NCBI RefSeq assembly: GCF_029193815.1
Contig: NZ_JARFVC010000007.1
Span: 1 to 64,000, forward strand
DNA from: Cytobacillus sp. S13-E01
GTDB taxonomy: Bacteria > Bacillota > Bacilli > Bacillales > Bacillaceae_L
Direction: 5' to 3'
Length of the DNA stretch: 64,000 bases
The notes beneath the pieces are model-generated. The model made no database searches, was not told the origin of the DNA, and saw only the letters and a list, made by a program, of their open reading frames with translations. Positions 16,987 to 25,611 of the stretch are shown here, piece by piece (the stretch's first letter is position 1; each line of letters begins with the position of its first letter). A program made the translations under genes and the position numbers.

Positions 16987-18675
16987 TTATTTATCTTCTA
17001 GTAGTGCTTGAATTCGTTTTAATGCTCCAGGCTCAACTTCTTCAATGGCACTGGCAGCTTGCTCTAATGCGAGTTCATACTCATAGTTACGGAAAGAGAC
17101 TTCAGCTTCTCGTAGTGATTCTGAAATAGAACGATAACGACTTCTATACCTATTTCCATATTGAATTACTTGTTCAGCTAGATAAACCTGGTCAATTAAT
17201 TCCTCAGTTAATTCAGTTGTACTAGTTACCGTATCTTGTGCATCTGTTAATACTTGATTTACTAGCTTCATATTCAGCGGCTTTTCATCAAGCTTAGCAA
17301 CAACTACTTCTAAGGCTTCCCTGGCCTGAATTAACAGCTGTTTATAGCCTCCAGGCAATCCTGGTATATTACTTTTTGCTATCGCTCTACTTGCCTCTAC
17401 TAAACTTTTACGCATCTCTGTTAGTTGCTCTCTAGCATAAAGCTCATCCTTACGTAGTGCCTGTAAGGTTTCACAGTACTGTAGATGTTGATCTTTTACA
17501 ATTTCAATCTGAGAATAAACCTCTTCAAGCTCTTCTTGTATTAAGGAATAGGCTATATGTTCCTCTGAAAGTTTATCTTGGATCATGATGAACTGCTTCA
17601 AGAGTAGTTTTATTTGTTTGACAATAGCTTTGTGTGTTTGAATTTCTAAGTCTGACAAATGATAGCTCTGCCCCACAAAGTGTGTTTCTTCTTCAGACTT
17701 TTTACTACTCTCATGTAAAACATGTAACGACTTTTCAATTTTACTTACTTCTTGTTGAATGAAATGATTTGCAGCTACTTCTTTTTCTAGTAAATCATAT
17801 AGAGATTCAATGGACTGTTTTATCTCGTTTAACGATTGTTTTGCCTCGTCAACTTCCAATTTTTCCAATCTGAATTTGTTTTCTTCAAGCTTATTTCTTA
17901 GTGATTCAACTTCACTTTCGACCTGAAGATGATCTAACATGTAGCCTTGCTCGTGCATTTGGATGAAACCTTCAATAATTTCATCAAGCTGTGATGGTAT
18001 AGCAGAATTACACTCGGATAAGAATTGTGGAATATCACTTATATATGATTGAATTCTTGTTAATTTTTCTTTGATAAAAAGAACTATTTCTCTAGCCTCC
18101 AAATAGTTTCCAAGGGTAGTTGCTTCTTCAAATTCCTGAAACTTTGCATTTGTCTCTTCTAATTGAACTTCGATATTTAATTCAGACTTACCGAATGACA
18201 AACGGTGTGCCAATAAGGACTTTTTTAAATTACGGTATGTAGATTTTAAATCTCCAACTTCAATTCTATTTTTTTCCTCACTACCTATTAACTCCTTCAA
18301 TTCTATCAATATATTCTCAATTGAGTCTTCTGTCTCTTGTAATGTTGATTTGATTTTTTTAAGGACTTCATTTGATTTTTTAAAACGATATTTATCCGCA
18401 AACTCTTCAGCATCAAACAAATATTCCTCAACATTTGGTAGCTTTAGTGTGACAATTTCGTCCCATTCTCTACGCCAGCGTTCAAATAAAGCTTCTGTTT
18501 GACCTGTCATATTTAACTCTTTTACTTTTGATATCTCATCGGTCACCGGTCTGTTCATAATATCTATTTTCCACAGTTCTAGACGGTCTACTTCTTTATA
18601 CACCTTTTTTCTAAAATAAAATCCAACTAATAAACCTGAGCCTACTGCTATTATTATGCCGATTATGATTTCCAT
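16987..18675 (-). CDS. ezrA: septation ring formation regulator EzrA
   Basis: Membrane protein that restrains FtsZ assembly at the poles and helps place PBP1 at the septum. It is 562 residues, the usual length. The N-terminus has one transmembrane segment (about 3-20) followed at once by the basic FRKKVYKEVD; the rest is almost entirely long charged helices, matching the spectrin-like repeats of EzrA. The conserved patch near the C-terminus, RYRSRYRSISESL with FRNYEYELALEQA, is visible. It lies between braB and hisJ as in B. subtilis. Start: ATG after a gggggc-type site. Confidence 0.96.
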   Translation of the reverse strand: MEIIIGIIIAVGSGLLVGFYFRKKVYKEVDRLELWKIDIMNRPVTDEISKVKELNMTGQTEALFERWRREWDEIVTLKLPNVEEYLFDAEEFADKYRFKKSNEVLKKIKSTLQETEDSIENILIELKELIGSEEKNRIEVGDLKSTYRNLKKSLLAHRLSFGKSELNIEVQLEETNAKFQEFEEATTLGNYLEAREIVLFIKEKLTRIQSYISDIPQFLSECNSAIPSQLDEIIEGFIQMHEQGYMLDHLQVESEVESLRNKLEENKFRLEKLEVDEAKQSLNEIKQSIESLYDLLEKEVAANHFIQQEVSKIEKSLHVLHESSKKSEEETHFVGQSYHLSDLEIQTHKAIVKQIKLLLKQFIMIQDKLSEEHIAYSLIQEELEEVYSQIEIVKDQHLQYCETLQALRKDELYAREQLTEMRKSLVEASRAIAKSNIPGLPGGYKQLLIQAREALEVVVAKLDEKPLNMKLVNQVLTDAQDTVTSTTELTEELIDQVYLAEQVIQYGNRYRSRYRSISESLREAEVSFRNYEYELALEQAASAIEEVEPGALKRIQALLEDK

Positions 18676-19007
18676 AATTAGCCCCCTTACCTCATCTTTT
18701 TGGAGTATGTGTTTTAGTTTCTTTAGTTAGAAGGCATTGTTATATGTAGCATCATTCTATTAAACCTTCAGGTAATGTGAAGGTGTATTTGCTCTTTTAA
18801 CCTCATATTTTTATAATAAACGTATTATTTAATTAAAAATTCGACATTTATCAACCTATTCATTTCAATGCTATGATGTAACATTACTTTTAAATCCTCA
18901 GATAGATGTTTTTTCAATGTTTTTATGATACCATGTAAACGACAATTTTTGACCAAATTTTTTAAAATTTTTACAGATTTTCATTTCCTTTGAAAGGTAG
19001 CTGCTTT
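18676..19007. other. ezrA-hisJ divergent intergenic region
   Basis: This 332-bp AT-rich gap separates the start codons of two divergent genes and must hold both promoters. I see no gene, repeat or strong hairpin in it; no single promoter stands out. Confidence 0.5.
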
Positions 19008-19826
19008 ATGAAGACTGACGGACATATCCATACACCATTTTGTCCACATGGGACTAGTGATTTATTTGAAGAATATATTAGCGAAGCAATTAGTCGCGGA
19101 TTTGATGAAATATCGTTTACTGAGCATGCTCCATTGCCAGAAAACTTTATTGATCCCACACCTGATAAAGATAGCGGTATGGATTCTACTCGATTACTAG
19201 AGTATTTTTCTATTCTAGAAAAATTCAAAAAAGACTATGCTTCAAAAATAAAGATAAACATTGGACTTGAGATTGATTATATTGAGGGGTATGAAAGTGA
19301 AACAAAGACATTCTTAACACGATATGGTGCCCTTTTAGACGACACCATATTATCTGTACATTTCCTAAAACGAGAAGATAAGTACTACTGCTTAGACTTT
19401 AGCCCAGAGCATTTTGGCGAGATGGTTGACATCTTTGGTTCTACTAATGCAATCTATGAAAAATATTTTGATACACTTATTAAATCAATTAATGCTGATC
19501 TTGGGCTCTATAAACCAAAGAGAATTGGTCATATGACTTTAGTACACAAGTTTCAAAAGCGCTTTCCTTGTTCACGCAGCTTTAAAAATGAAATTTTAAG
19601 TGCTTTAGCTGATATCAAGAAGAATAACCTTCAAATAGACTATAATGGCGCTGGAATAAAAAAGCCTTTATGTGGTGAAACATACCCTTCAGCTTGGATC
19701 ATAAATGAAGCGGCCAAACAAAAAATCCCTCTCATCTACGGCTCTGACGCTCATAGTGTGAAGGATCTAGAACAAGGATTTGAATATATTGATAAAACTA
19801 TCTCGCTCTCAAGACCTACATTTTAA
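19008..19826 (+). CDS. hisJ: histidinol-phosphatase, PHP family
   Basis: Removes phosphate from L-histidinol phosphate in histidine synthesis. It is 272 residues with the PHP metal motifs: DGHIHTPFCPHGT at 4-16, FTEHAPLP around 38-45, and the C-terminal YGSDAHSV. This is the HisK/HisJ type used by Bacillus instead of the HAD-type enzyme. The ATG at 19008 follows gaaaggtagctgcttt; an upstream in-frame TTG is too close to that site to be used. It stands apart from any his operon and overlaps the convergent refZ by 4 bases. Confidence 0.93.
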   Translation: MKTDGHIHTPFCPHGTSDLFEEYISEAISRGFDEISFTEHAPLPENFIDPTPDKDSGMDSTRLLEYFSILEKFKKDYASKIKINIGLEIDYIEGYESETKTFLTRYGALLDDTILSVHFLKREDKYYCLDFSPEHFGEMVDIFGSTNAIYEKYFDTLIKSINADLGLYKPKRIGHMTLVHKFQKRFPCSRSFKNEILSALADIKKNNLQIDYNGAGIKKPLCGETYPSAWIINEAAKQKIPLIYGSDAHSVKDLEQGFEYIDKTISLSRPTF

Positions 19827-20473
19827 ACTGGAAGGGCAATCGTTCTTCCAGTTTTTTGAACAGAATGATAGGATTCACATATCGTCTCATTAATCCATCT
19901 TTCGATTTCTTTTCCATATTGTTCTGTAAAATATGCTTCATATGGCATTATATGTAGCACTTCAGACATATATTGAGGATGCATAAAAGGCATAATAAGC
20001 ATTCCCTTTAATTGAATGATCGTAAGTGGTATTGCTATTTTTTTAAATTCCTTTTGTCTAATTCCTGCTTCAAGAATGGATTTAAGGTAATATTTTTCCT
20101 TTGCTAAATAAGTGGTCATGATCTCTCTTATTAAGAGAGTATCCAGTGTTAATTCTCGATGTACAAAACGTGCAAGATGACGGTTTTCTTTTTGGTACAT
20201 TAACGTGTCTTTTACAACTAATAATAGACATTCTGTTGCTGATTTCAGATCCATGTTATTGTACCTGTTTTCTAAAACACTTAAATAGCCTTCGAAATAG
20301 GTGGCTAACAAATGTTCTAACAACCCACCCTTATTTTCAAAGTAATACGAAATATTAGCTACATTTACGTTTGCCTTTTTGGCTATTTCTCTAACTGATG
20401 TACCATCAAAACCCTTTGTATTAAAATAATATATGGCAGCGTCTATTACCTTTTGTTTTGTCTCTGTTTTCAA
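19823..20473 (-). CDS. refZ: RefZ, TetR-family regulator of FtsZ
   Basis: A 216-residue TetR-type DNA-binding protein. The helix-turn-helix is at about 25-50, with GTSVREIAKKANVNVANISYYF. At this locus (hisJ, ytsP, ezrA) the B. subtilis protein is RefZ (YttP), which binds motifs near the origin and helps position the division ring in sporulation by acting on FtsZ. The C-terminal effector region has no recognisable ligand signature. The same position next to ezrA groups two FtsZ regulators. The ATG precedes a run of lysine and threonine codons after tgaggtgatttt. Confidence 0.9.
   Translation of the reverse strand: MKTETKQKVIDAAIYYFNTKGFDGTSVREIAKKANVNVANISYYFENKGGLLEHLLATYFEGYLSVLENRYNNMDLKSATECLLLVVKDTLMYQKENRHLARFVHRELTLDTLLIREIMTTYLAKEKYYLKSILEAGIRQKEFKKIAIPLTIIQLKGMLIMPFMHPQYMSEVLHIMPYEAYFTEQYGKEIERWINETICESYHSVQKTGRTIALPV
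19825..19857. terminator. bidirectional terminator between hisJ and refZ
   Basis: Aaactggaag (19825-19834) pairs with cttccagttt (19845-19854), followed by tttt on the plus strand; it overlaps the ends of both genes. Confidence 0.8.
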
Positions 20474-20620
20474 AAAATCACCTCAGCTCTAGTACTTCTA
20501 TATAATAAAATTCTCTAGTAGTAGTACATATCCTTCATCTTTCGCTCGACAAAATTATGCGTAAATCTACGTTTTCTGCTATTATAGATGTAAGTTCTTT
20601 CAAAAGAATGGGGGATTATC

Positions 20621-21103
20621 ATGTTTAACGTCGAACTATATAAAGGCACAAAAGAAGAAAACTATCAATTAGTAATTAAACAACTCACCTCTTTAATAGA
20701 GGACGAAAACAATACTATTGCAAACTTAGCAAATGCCTCTGCTTTGCTTAATCAATTTTTACGTGGTATCAACTGGGTTGGCTTCTACTTAACTGTAGAA
20801 AACGAACTTGTACTTGGTCCATTTCAAGGGCTTCCGGCATGTGTAAGAATTCCATTTGGGCGTGGTGTCTGTGGTACAGCAGCACAAAATGGCCAAACAG
20901 AAAGAGTAGCTGATGTTCATCTTTTCCCTGGACACATCGCATGTGACGCGGCATCTGCTTCTGAAATTGTTGTTCCTATGATTAAAAATGGTGAGGTTAT
21001 AGGTGTGCTTGATATTGATAGTCCATCTAAAAATCGTTTCGATGAAATTGACCAAAAATATCTAGAAGAATTTGTTAGAGTATTAGTTACTTACCTAACA
21101 TAA
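20621..21103 (+). CDS. ytsP: free methionine-R-sulfoxide reductase (GAF domain, YtsP)
   Basis: A 160-residue single GAF-domain enzyme that reduces free Met-R-sulfoxide using thioredoxin. The three family cysteines are all present: C74 in LPACVRIPF, C84 in GRGVCGTAA and C108 in HIACDAASASEIVVP, at the spacing of the E. coli enzyme (84/94/118). Other marks are INWVGFYL at 50-57 and GVLDIDSP near the end. It starts after gaatgggggattatc. Its neighbour on the other strand is a methionine gamma-lyase gene, so two methionine-related genes meet here. Confidence 0.92.
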   Translation: MFNVELYKGTKEENYQLVIKQLTSLIEDENNTIANLANASALLNQFLRGINWVGFYLTVENELVLGPFQGLPACVRIPFGRGVCGTAAQNGQTERVADVHLFPGHIACDAASASEIVVPMIKNGEVIGVLDIDSPSKNRFDEIDQKYLEEFVRVLVTYLT

Positions 21104-21117
21104 TATTCCAGTAAAAA

Positions 21118-21150
21118 CAAAAGAACCTCTCTTGTTGAAAGGTTCTTTTG
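21118..21150. terminator. bidirectional terminator between ytsP and megL
   Basis: Caaaagaacct pairs perfectly with aggttcttttg across an 11-base loop, between converging genes. Confidence 0.88.
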
Positions 21151-21153
21151 TTT

Positions 21154-22350
21154 TCACTTAGCTAATATATCCAATGCTTGCTTTAAATCCATCCAAATGT
21201 CTTCCCATGCCTCTAGCCCTACAGAAAGTCGAAGCATGTTATCAGTAATGCCCATTTGCTGACGTTGATCTTCAGGGACCACTGCATGTGTCATTGTCGC
21301 TGGGTGCTGTATTAATGTTTCGGCATCACCTAAGCTTACCGCTATTTTTATTAGTTTTAATTCATTGATTACACTTTGTGCATTTTCTTTTGTGCCTTTA
21401 ATAGTAAAGGAAATTAATCCCCCGGCCTGACTCATTTGTTTTTTCATAATATGATACTGAGGATTCTTTGAATCGCCAGGATAGAAAATTCCATCGATAG
21501 ATTCATGCTGTTCCAATAATTCAGCAATTCTTTTGGCGTTATAGCAGTGCCGATCCATACGTACTGGTAATGTTTTAAGCCCTCTTAAAAGGAGCCAAGC
21601 ATCAATTGGAGAGATAATTCCTCCAACATCCTTTCTTGTTGTCATGGCAAGCTCATTAATGAAATGCTGCTTTCCGACAACTAACCCTGCAATAACATCA
21701 CCATGACCCCCAATGTATTTTGTAGCACTGTGAATAACAATGTCACACCCTAACTTTATTGGCTGTTGTAAGTATGGAGAGCAGAATGTGTTATCGACAA
21801 TGACCGGAATATTATACTTCTTCGCTACATTTACGACCATTTCTAAATCAATAAGTGACATTGTTGGATTGATAGGTGTTTCTACGTATATCGCTTTTGT
21901 CTCAGGACGAATTAGTTCCTCGGTAGCCGCTTCCGTTTCCATGCCACTATAATGATGGGTAATGTTATATTTCTCTTTTATTAATTGAAGCAAACCAAAT
22001 GTACAGCCATAAAGTCCTTTAGAACATAAGATATGATCTCCCGTTTTTGTTAGAGAAAGTAAAACAGCTGATACCGCAGCCATCCCAGAACCAAAAGCTA
22101 ATCCCGCTTCTCCACCTTCTATTAATGCAATCCTAGTCTCAAGCGCTTTAACAGTCGGATTTCCAAGCCGCGAATAAATAAAGCCTTCCTCGTTACCTGC
22201 GAAACGACGTTCGCCTTGTTCTGCTGTTTCAAATGTAAACGTTGATGTTTGGTAAAGAGGGGGTGTTAAGCTACCTTTATGCTCCTTTGAATCATAACCA
22301 CCATGAATAACAACTGTATCTATTTTTTTGGTTTCATTCTCCATCCACAT
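21154..22350 (-). CDS. megL: methionine gamma-lyase, PLP-dependent
   Basis: A 398-residue enzyme of the cystathionine/methionine metabolism PLP family. The PLP lysine is K211 in IHSATKYIGGHGDV. The segment GLYGCTFGLL has Y114 and C116, and C116 is the residue that marks methionine gamma-lyases (Pseudomonas putida C116, K211) as opposed to cystathionine lyases or synthases. The predicted reaction splits methionine into methanethiol, 2-oxobutyrate and ammonia. A CcpA-like operator lies 60 bases upstream. A broader gamma-lyase activity on homocysteine cannot be excluded. Start: the ATG after ggggagatga; an internal ATG two codons in is less likely. Confidence 0.88.
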   Translation of the reverse strand: MWMENETKKIDTVVIHGGYDSKEHKGSLTPPLYQTSTFTFETAEQGERRFAGNEEGFIYSRLGNPTVKALETRIALIEGGEAGLAFGSGMAAVSAVLLSLTKTGDHILCSKGLYGCTFGLLQLIKEKYNITHHYSGMETEAATEELIRPETKAIYVETPINPTMSLIDLEMVVNVAKKYNIPVIVDNTFCSPYLQQPIKLGCDIVIHSATKYIGGHGDVIAGLVVGKQHFINELAMTTRKDVGGIISPIDAWLLLRGLKTLPVRMDRHCYNAKRIAELLEQHESIDGIFYPGDSKNPQYHIMKKQMSQAGGLISFTIKGTKENAQSVINELKLIKIAVSLGDAETLIQHPATMTHAVVPEDQRQQMGITDNMLRLSVGLEAWEDIWMDLKQALDILAK

Positions 22351-22409
22351 TCATCTCCCCATAATTTTTACTCACTCCCTCTTTTAGAATATGACAAAAC
22401 AACTTGTTT

Positions 22410-22423
22410 TGAAAGCGTTTTCT
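22410..22423. promoter_or_regulatory. candidate CcpA operator (cre) upstream of megL
   Basis: TGAAAGCGTTTTCT matches the cre consensus TGWAANCGNTNWCA at 13 of 14 positions, the last base being T. It is 60 bp before the megL ATG. CcpA is encoded in this window at 36355. Confidence 0.55.
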
Positions 22424-22550
22424 TTTTTTTGCAGGACTGTTGAACTTTTGGAAAACTAACTTCAACGTTTTTTAAGGCTATGTTCAAATAACTGCCCAAT
22501 TCATATTCATGTCCTGTTCAATGATTTTATATATCCGTTATACAACAAAT

Positions 22551-22582
22551 AAATGCCTAGGCAAACAGCCCAGGCATTTTTT
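22551..22582 (-). terminator. terminator downstream of dgcP
   Basis: Aaatgcctgggc and gcctaggcattt (read on the minus strand) form a 12-bp stem with one G-T pair and a five-base loop. Confidence 0.85.
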
Positions 22583-22590
22583 AATTACCA

Positions 22591-24441
22591 CTAAACTTTT
22601 GCTACTTCCTCAATAATTACTCGGTTTTTCCCAGTTTCTTTTGCAATATATAATGCTTTATCTGCTCGTTTAAATAATTTAAAAGCAGTGTCCTGTCGTT
22701 CCGCATTCCAATATGATATTCCGCAGGATATTGTTATTTTAGGGCTAGTAGATTGTTCAACTTTTTGAACGACTCGCTCCGCAATTGCAATACCAGCATC
22801 AAGCTCCACTTTTGGTAGATAGATAGCAAGCTCTTCTCCACCCCACCTTGCACCTATATCATTATCACGGATGCTTTCTTTTAAAATGTTAGCAACCTGA
22901 ATTAAGACCTTGTCTCCTACCTGATGACCATGCATGTCATTTATGCATTTAAAGTTGTCCAAGTCAATTAAAATAAATGTCCCATAAGCATCCGTTTCCA
23001 TCGATAGATTAATTGTTTCATCTAGGTAGCTTCTCGAATATAAATTTGTAAGATGATCTGTTATTACAAGTTTTTCCAGTTCTTCACGAAGCATGGAATT
23101 AGTAAATGCCAATGTAGAATGATGAATTAAAGACTGAAGTAATTTGAACGTTTCAAACGAAAAATGATAGGGTAGTTCATGTAACACAATCGCTACTCCC
23201 TTTATAAATCCACTTTGAACCATTGGCACCGCCATCAAAGAATGGTATTTCATTTGCTGTAGAGAAGGTTCGATTGTGATGTCTCCAATAAACAGTGTAT
23301 CTTTTTCATCCTTTATTTTTTCATTAGCATAACCGATGTATTGTTTACTTTTTTCTGTTTGAAAAAAAGTTGTACTTCCTGGTAGAACATCAATTTTATC
23401 ATTTAAAAACAAAATAAATCCGACCTCTTGGGCATTAAAGGATTTGATAATTTGTTCTGACATAAAATTCATTGTATCGGTCAAACGCAGACTCGAGTTT
23501 AATCGATGTGATGTTTCGTTTATTAATTGAAGATCTGCAATTAACCTTTTGGATTGTTGATATAGTTTTGCGTTTTCTAGCGCGCTTCCTGCTGTGTTAG
23601 CTAGTAGGTCGATAAAACGAACTTCGCTATAAGGAAAAATGACTGTACTCGGTGCAATTACTTGTAATACACCATAAACCCCCTGTTTTCCTTTGAGAGG
23701 AGCGTATAATGCGGAACGCTTATCTTTTATTGAGTCTTCGAATTGTATTTCACCAGTAACATATGCTTGCATAGCAGCTGGATTCTCATCATTATCATAT
23801 AAAAAATCTTTGATTGGTAGATCGTGATTATTGTGATTGTCATGTGATAATAACAAAAAGTAAGTAAATGAAGGATATACCTTTCGGAGTGTATAGATTA
23901 CTTCCCCAAGAACGTCATCCATATTCATAGAAGAGTAGAACTTGGCTGTTACATTAAACAATTGTTCATAGCGTTTTCCTTCATTGAATACTTTGGTCAT
24001 TTTATTTATTTTTTCAATGAGTTTAGAGCATTCTTTTGCAACTTCTACTAATAAAGCACTACTCGTCCCTGTTTGTTTATATTTAAATTGATATAGACCG
24101 ATTTCTTTATTATTGTGGGTCAACTGTGTTATTAAAGAGAATGTATGTGTTTCCAAGTCTAGTGATGATTGATTTTCACCTAGTCGCTTTACTTCATCTG
24201 ATGTCATAAAATAGCTATCGGGCTTATTATTAATAGCCTCATTAGTTGAAGCGTCCGGAAAATAGTATTGCTTCCATTCGTTATACAAAAAGAGGGTAAC
24301 TTCTTCTAATTGTAGCTCCATTTTAATAAATAGTAATAATTGTTCTATCATGTTTAATAATTGACCTTCATCATTCTCTACTAAAAAATCAAAGAATTGA
24401 CTTTTAAGATTGGCCAATTGCTGCTTTTCTAAAAACTCCAT
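22591..24441 (-). CDS. dgcP: GAF-domain diguanylate cyclase (DgcP/YtrP-like)
   Basis: About 616 residues. A long N-terminal half contains two GAF-like sensor domains (roughly 140-290 and 310-450, with SALYAPLKGKQGVYGVLQV and SLMAVPMVQSGFIKGVAIV), followed by a GGDEF domain from about 455. The active-site loop reads RWGGEELAIY, i.e. GGEEL, a catalytic variant, and TDHLTNLYSRSYLDE opens the domain. It should make cyclic di-GMP. Its place beside rpsD is that of B. subtilis DgcP. I take the ATG at 24441, preceded by gggtgatgat, over the GTG four codons upstream. No transmembrane segment is evident. Confidence 0.92.
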   Translation of the reverse strand: MEFLEKQQLANLKSQFFDFLVENDEGQLLNMIEQLLLFIKMELQLEEVTLFLYNEWKQYYFPDASTNEAINNKPDSYFMTSDEVKRLGENQSSLDLETHTFSLITQLTHNNKEIGLYQFKYKQTGTSSALLVEVAKECSKLIEKINKMTKVFNEGKRYEQLFNVTAKFYSSMNMDDVLGEVIYTLRKVYPSFTYFLLLSHDNHNNHDLPIKDFLYDNDENPAAMQAYVTGEIQFEDSIKDKRSALYAPLKGKQGVYGVLQVIAPSTVIFPYSEVRFIDLLANTAGSALENAKLYQQSKRLIADLQLINETSHRLNSSLRLTDTMNFMSEQIIKSFNAQEVGFILFLNDKIDVLPGSTTFFQTEKSKQYIGYANEKIKDEKDTLFIGDITIEPSLQQMKYHSLMAVPMVQSGFIKGVAIVLHELPYHFSFETFKLLQSLIHHSTLAFTNSMLREELEKLVITDHLTNLYSRSYLDETINLSMETDAYGTFILIDLDNFKCINDMHGHQVGDKVLIQVANILKESIRDNDIGARWGGEELAIYLPKVELDAGIAIAERVVQKVEQSTSPKITISCGISYWNAERQDTAFKLFKRADKALYIAKETGKNRVIIEEVAKV

Positions 24442-24609
24442 ATCATCACCCACAATTTCCCTTACAATAATCTGACAAATATATTATAAACTTTTTAAAT
24501 TAAATTATCTCTAATAAAAGTATATTTGTAATAGAAATGTCTTTTTCTATATGCACTTTATTTTTATATGAACTATCAACATATTATAAATGATAAACTA
24601 GATGATATT

Positions 24610-24633
24610 TATGATATAGTATACTATATCATA
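24610..24633. promoter_or_regulatory. perfect 24-bp palindrome between dgcP and rpsD
   Basis: TATGATATAGTA followed by its exact reverse complement TACTATATCATA. It lies 169 bp upstream of the dgcP start codon and about 30 bp upstream of the rpsD -35 box. It could be an operator; with no loop and no T-run it is not a typical terminator. Confidence 0.55.
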
Positions 24634-24662
24634 ATTTTCTACTGCTATTTTGTGAACATTAC

Positions 24663-24691
24663 TTGACTTTATTTTATTAAAGTCATATACT
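24663..24691 (+). promoter_or_regulatory. sigma-A promoter of rpsD
   Basis: TTGACT (24663-24668), 17-base spacer, TATACT (24686-24691): a close fit to the vegetative consensus, leaving an untranslated leader of about 190 bases. Confidence 0.75.
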
Positions 24692-24699
24692 AATCGTTG

Positions 24700-24884
24700 T
24701 GTAAAATATTGCAGCCTATGTGGTTGGCATTATGATTCATTTTGTTCCTCATATTTCTGAGGTGTATCTTGTAACTCTCTGCTGCTAGAGCGAGGATACA
24801 TGAAAATAAAATGATCATAGTAGTTATAGTCACGTCTGGTTTTTATTTTATGCAAAATAAAAACATTTGAAGGAGGAGTCATTC
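24700..24884 (+). promoter_or_regulatory. rpsD leader, probable S4 autoregulatory mRNA element
   Basis: The long leader includes several pairing segments (ctcatatttctgag; tttttattttatgcaaaataaaaac just before the ribosome site). In B. subtilis S4 represses rpsD by binding the leader. I infer the same here from position and length; I cannot verify the pseudoknot by eye. Confidence 0.5.
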
Positions 24885-25487
24885 ATGGCTCGTTATACAG
24901 GTCCAAGTTGGAAATTATCTCGTCGTCTTGGTATATCTCTTAGTGGTACAGGTAAGGAAATAGAAAAGCGTCCGTTCGCTCCAGGACAACATGGTCCAAC
25001 ACAACGCAAAAAGTTATCTGAGTATGGTTTACAATTACAAGAAAAGCAAAAACTTCGTCATATGTACGGTGTAAATGAGCGTCAATTCCGTAACTTATTT
25101 GACACTGCTGGCAAAATGCCTGGTAAGCATGGTGAAAACTTCATGATTCTTTTAGATTCACGTCTTGATAACCTTGTTTATCGTCTTGGTCTTGCACGTA
25201 CTCGTCGCCAAGCACGTCAGTTAGTTAACCACGGTCATATCCAAGTTGATGGTAGTCGCGTAGACATCCCTTCATACCGCGTAAGACCTGGTCAAACTAT
25301 TACTGTTCGTGAAAAGTCACGCAACTTTGACATCATTAAAGAAGCGATCGAAGTAAACAACTTTGTACCAGATTATTTAACTTTTGACGCAGATAAATTA
25401 GAAGGTACGTTCACTCGCTTACCTGAGCGTTCTGAATTACCAGCTGAAATTAACGAAGCTCTTATCGTTGAATTCTACTCTCGTTAA
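24885..25487 (+). CDS. rpsD: 30S ribosomal protein S4
   Basis: A 200-residue primary-binding protein of the small subunit that nucleates 16S rRNA assembly. The N-terminus [16 protein letters not shown], the S4 RNA-binding domain ([20 protein letters not shown], about 87-106) and the C-terminal EFYSR are standard. The N-terminal zinc-binding cysteines of some S4 proteins are absent; no cysteine is present at all, as in other Bacillus S4. The true ATG follows gaaggaggagtcattc; an in-frame start six codons earlier overlaps that site. Bacillus carries rpsD here, away from the alpha operon. Confidence 0.98.
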   Translation: MARYTGPSWKLSRRLGISLSGTGKEIEKRPFAPGQHGPTQRKKLSEYGLQLQEKQKLRHMYGVNERQFRNLFDTAGKMPGKHGENFMILLDSRLDNLVYRLGLARTRRQARQLVNHGHIQVDGSRVDIPSYRVRPGQTITVREKSRNFDIIKEAIEVNNFVPDYLTFDADKLEGTFTRLPERSELPAEINEALIVEFYSR

Positions 25488-25494
25488 TAACATG

Positions 25495-25524
25495 AAGGAT
25501 GGGAATTTCCCCATCCTTTTTTTG
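25495..25524 (+). terminator. terminator of rpsD
   Basis: Aaggatggg pairs with cccatcctt, followed by ttttttg; immediately after the stop codon. Confidence 0.92.
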
Positions 25525-25611
25525 TTGTTATAAGCTTCTCATCATCTGTAGATAAAGGCTTGGATTTCTATCAAAAAAAGAACGTGAATGTACGCACGTC
25601 CATAAAATATA

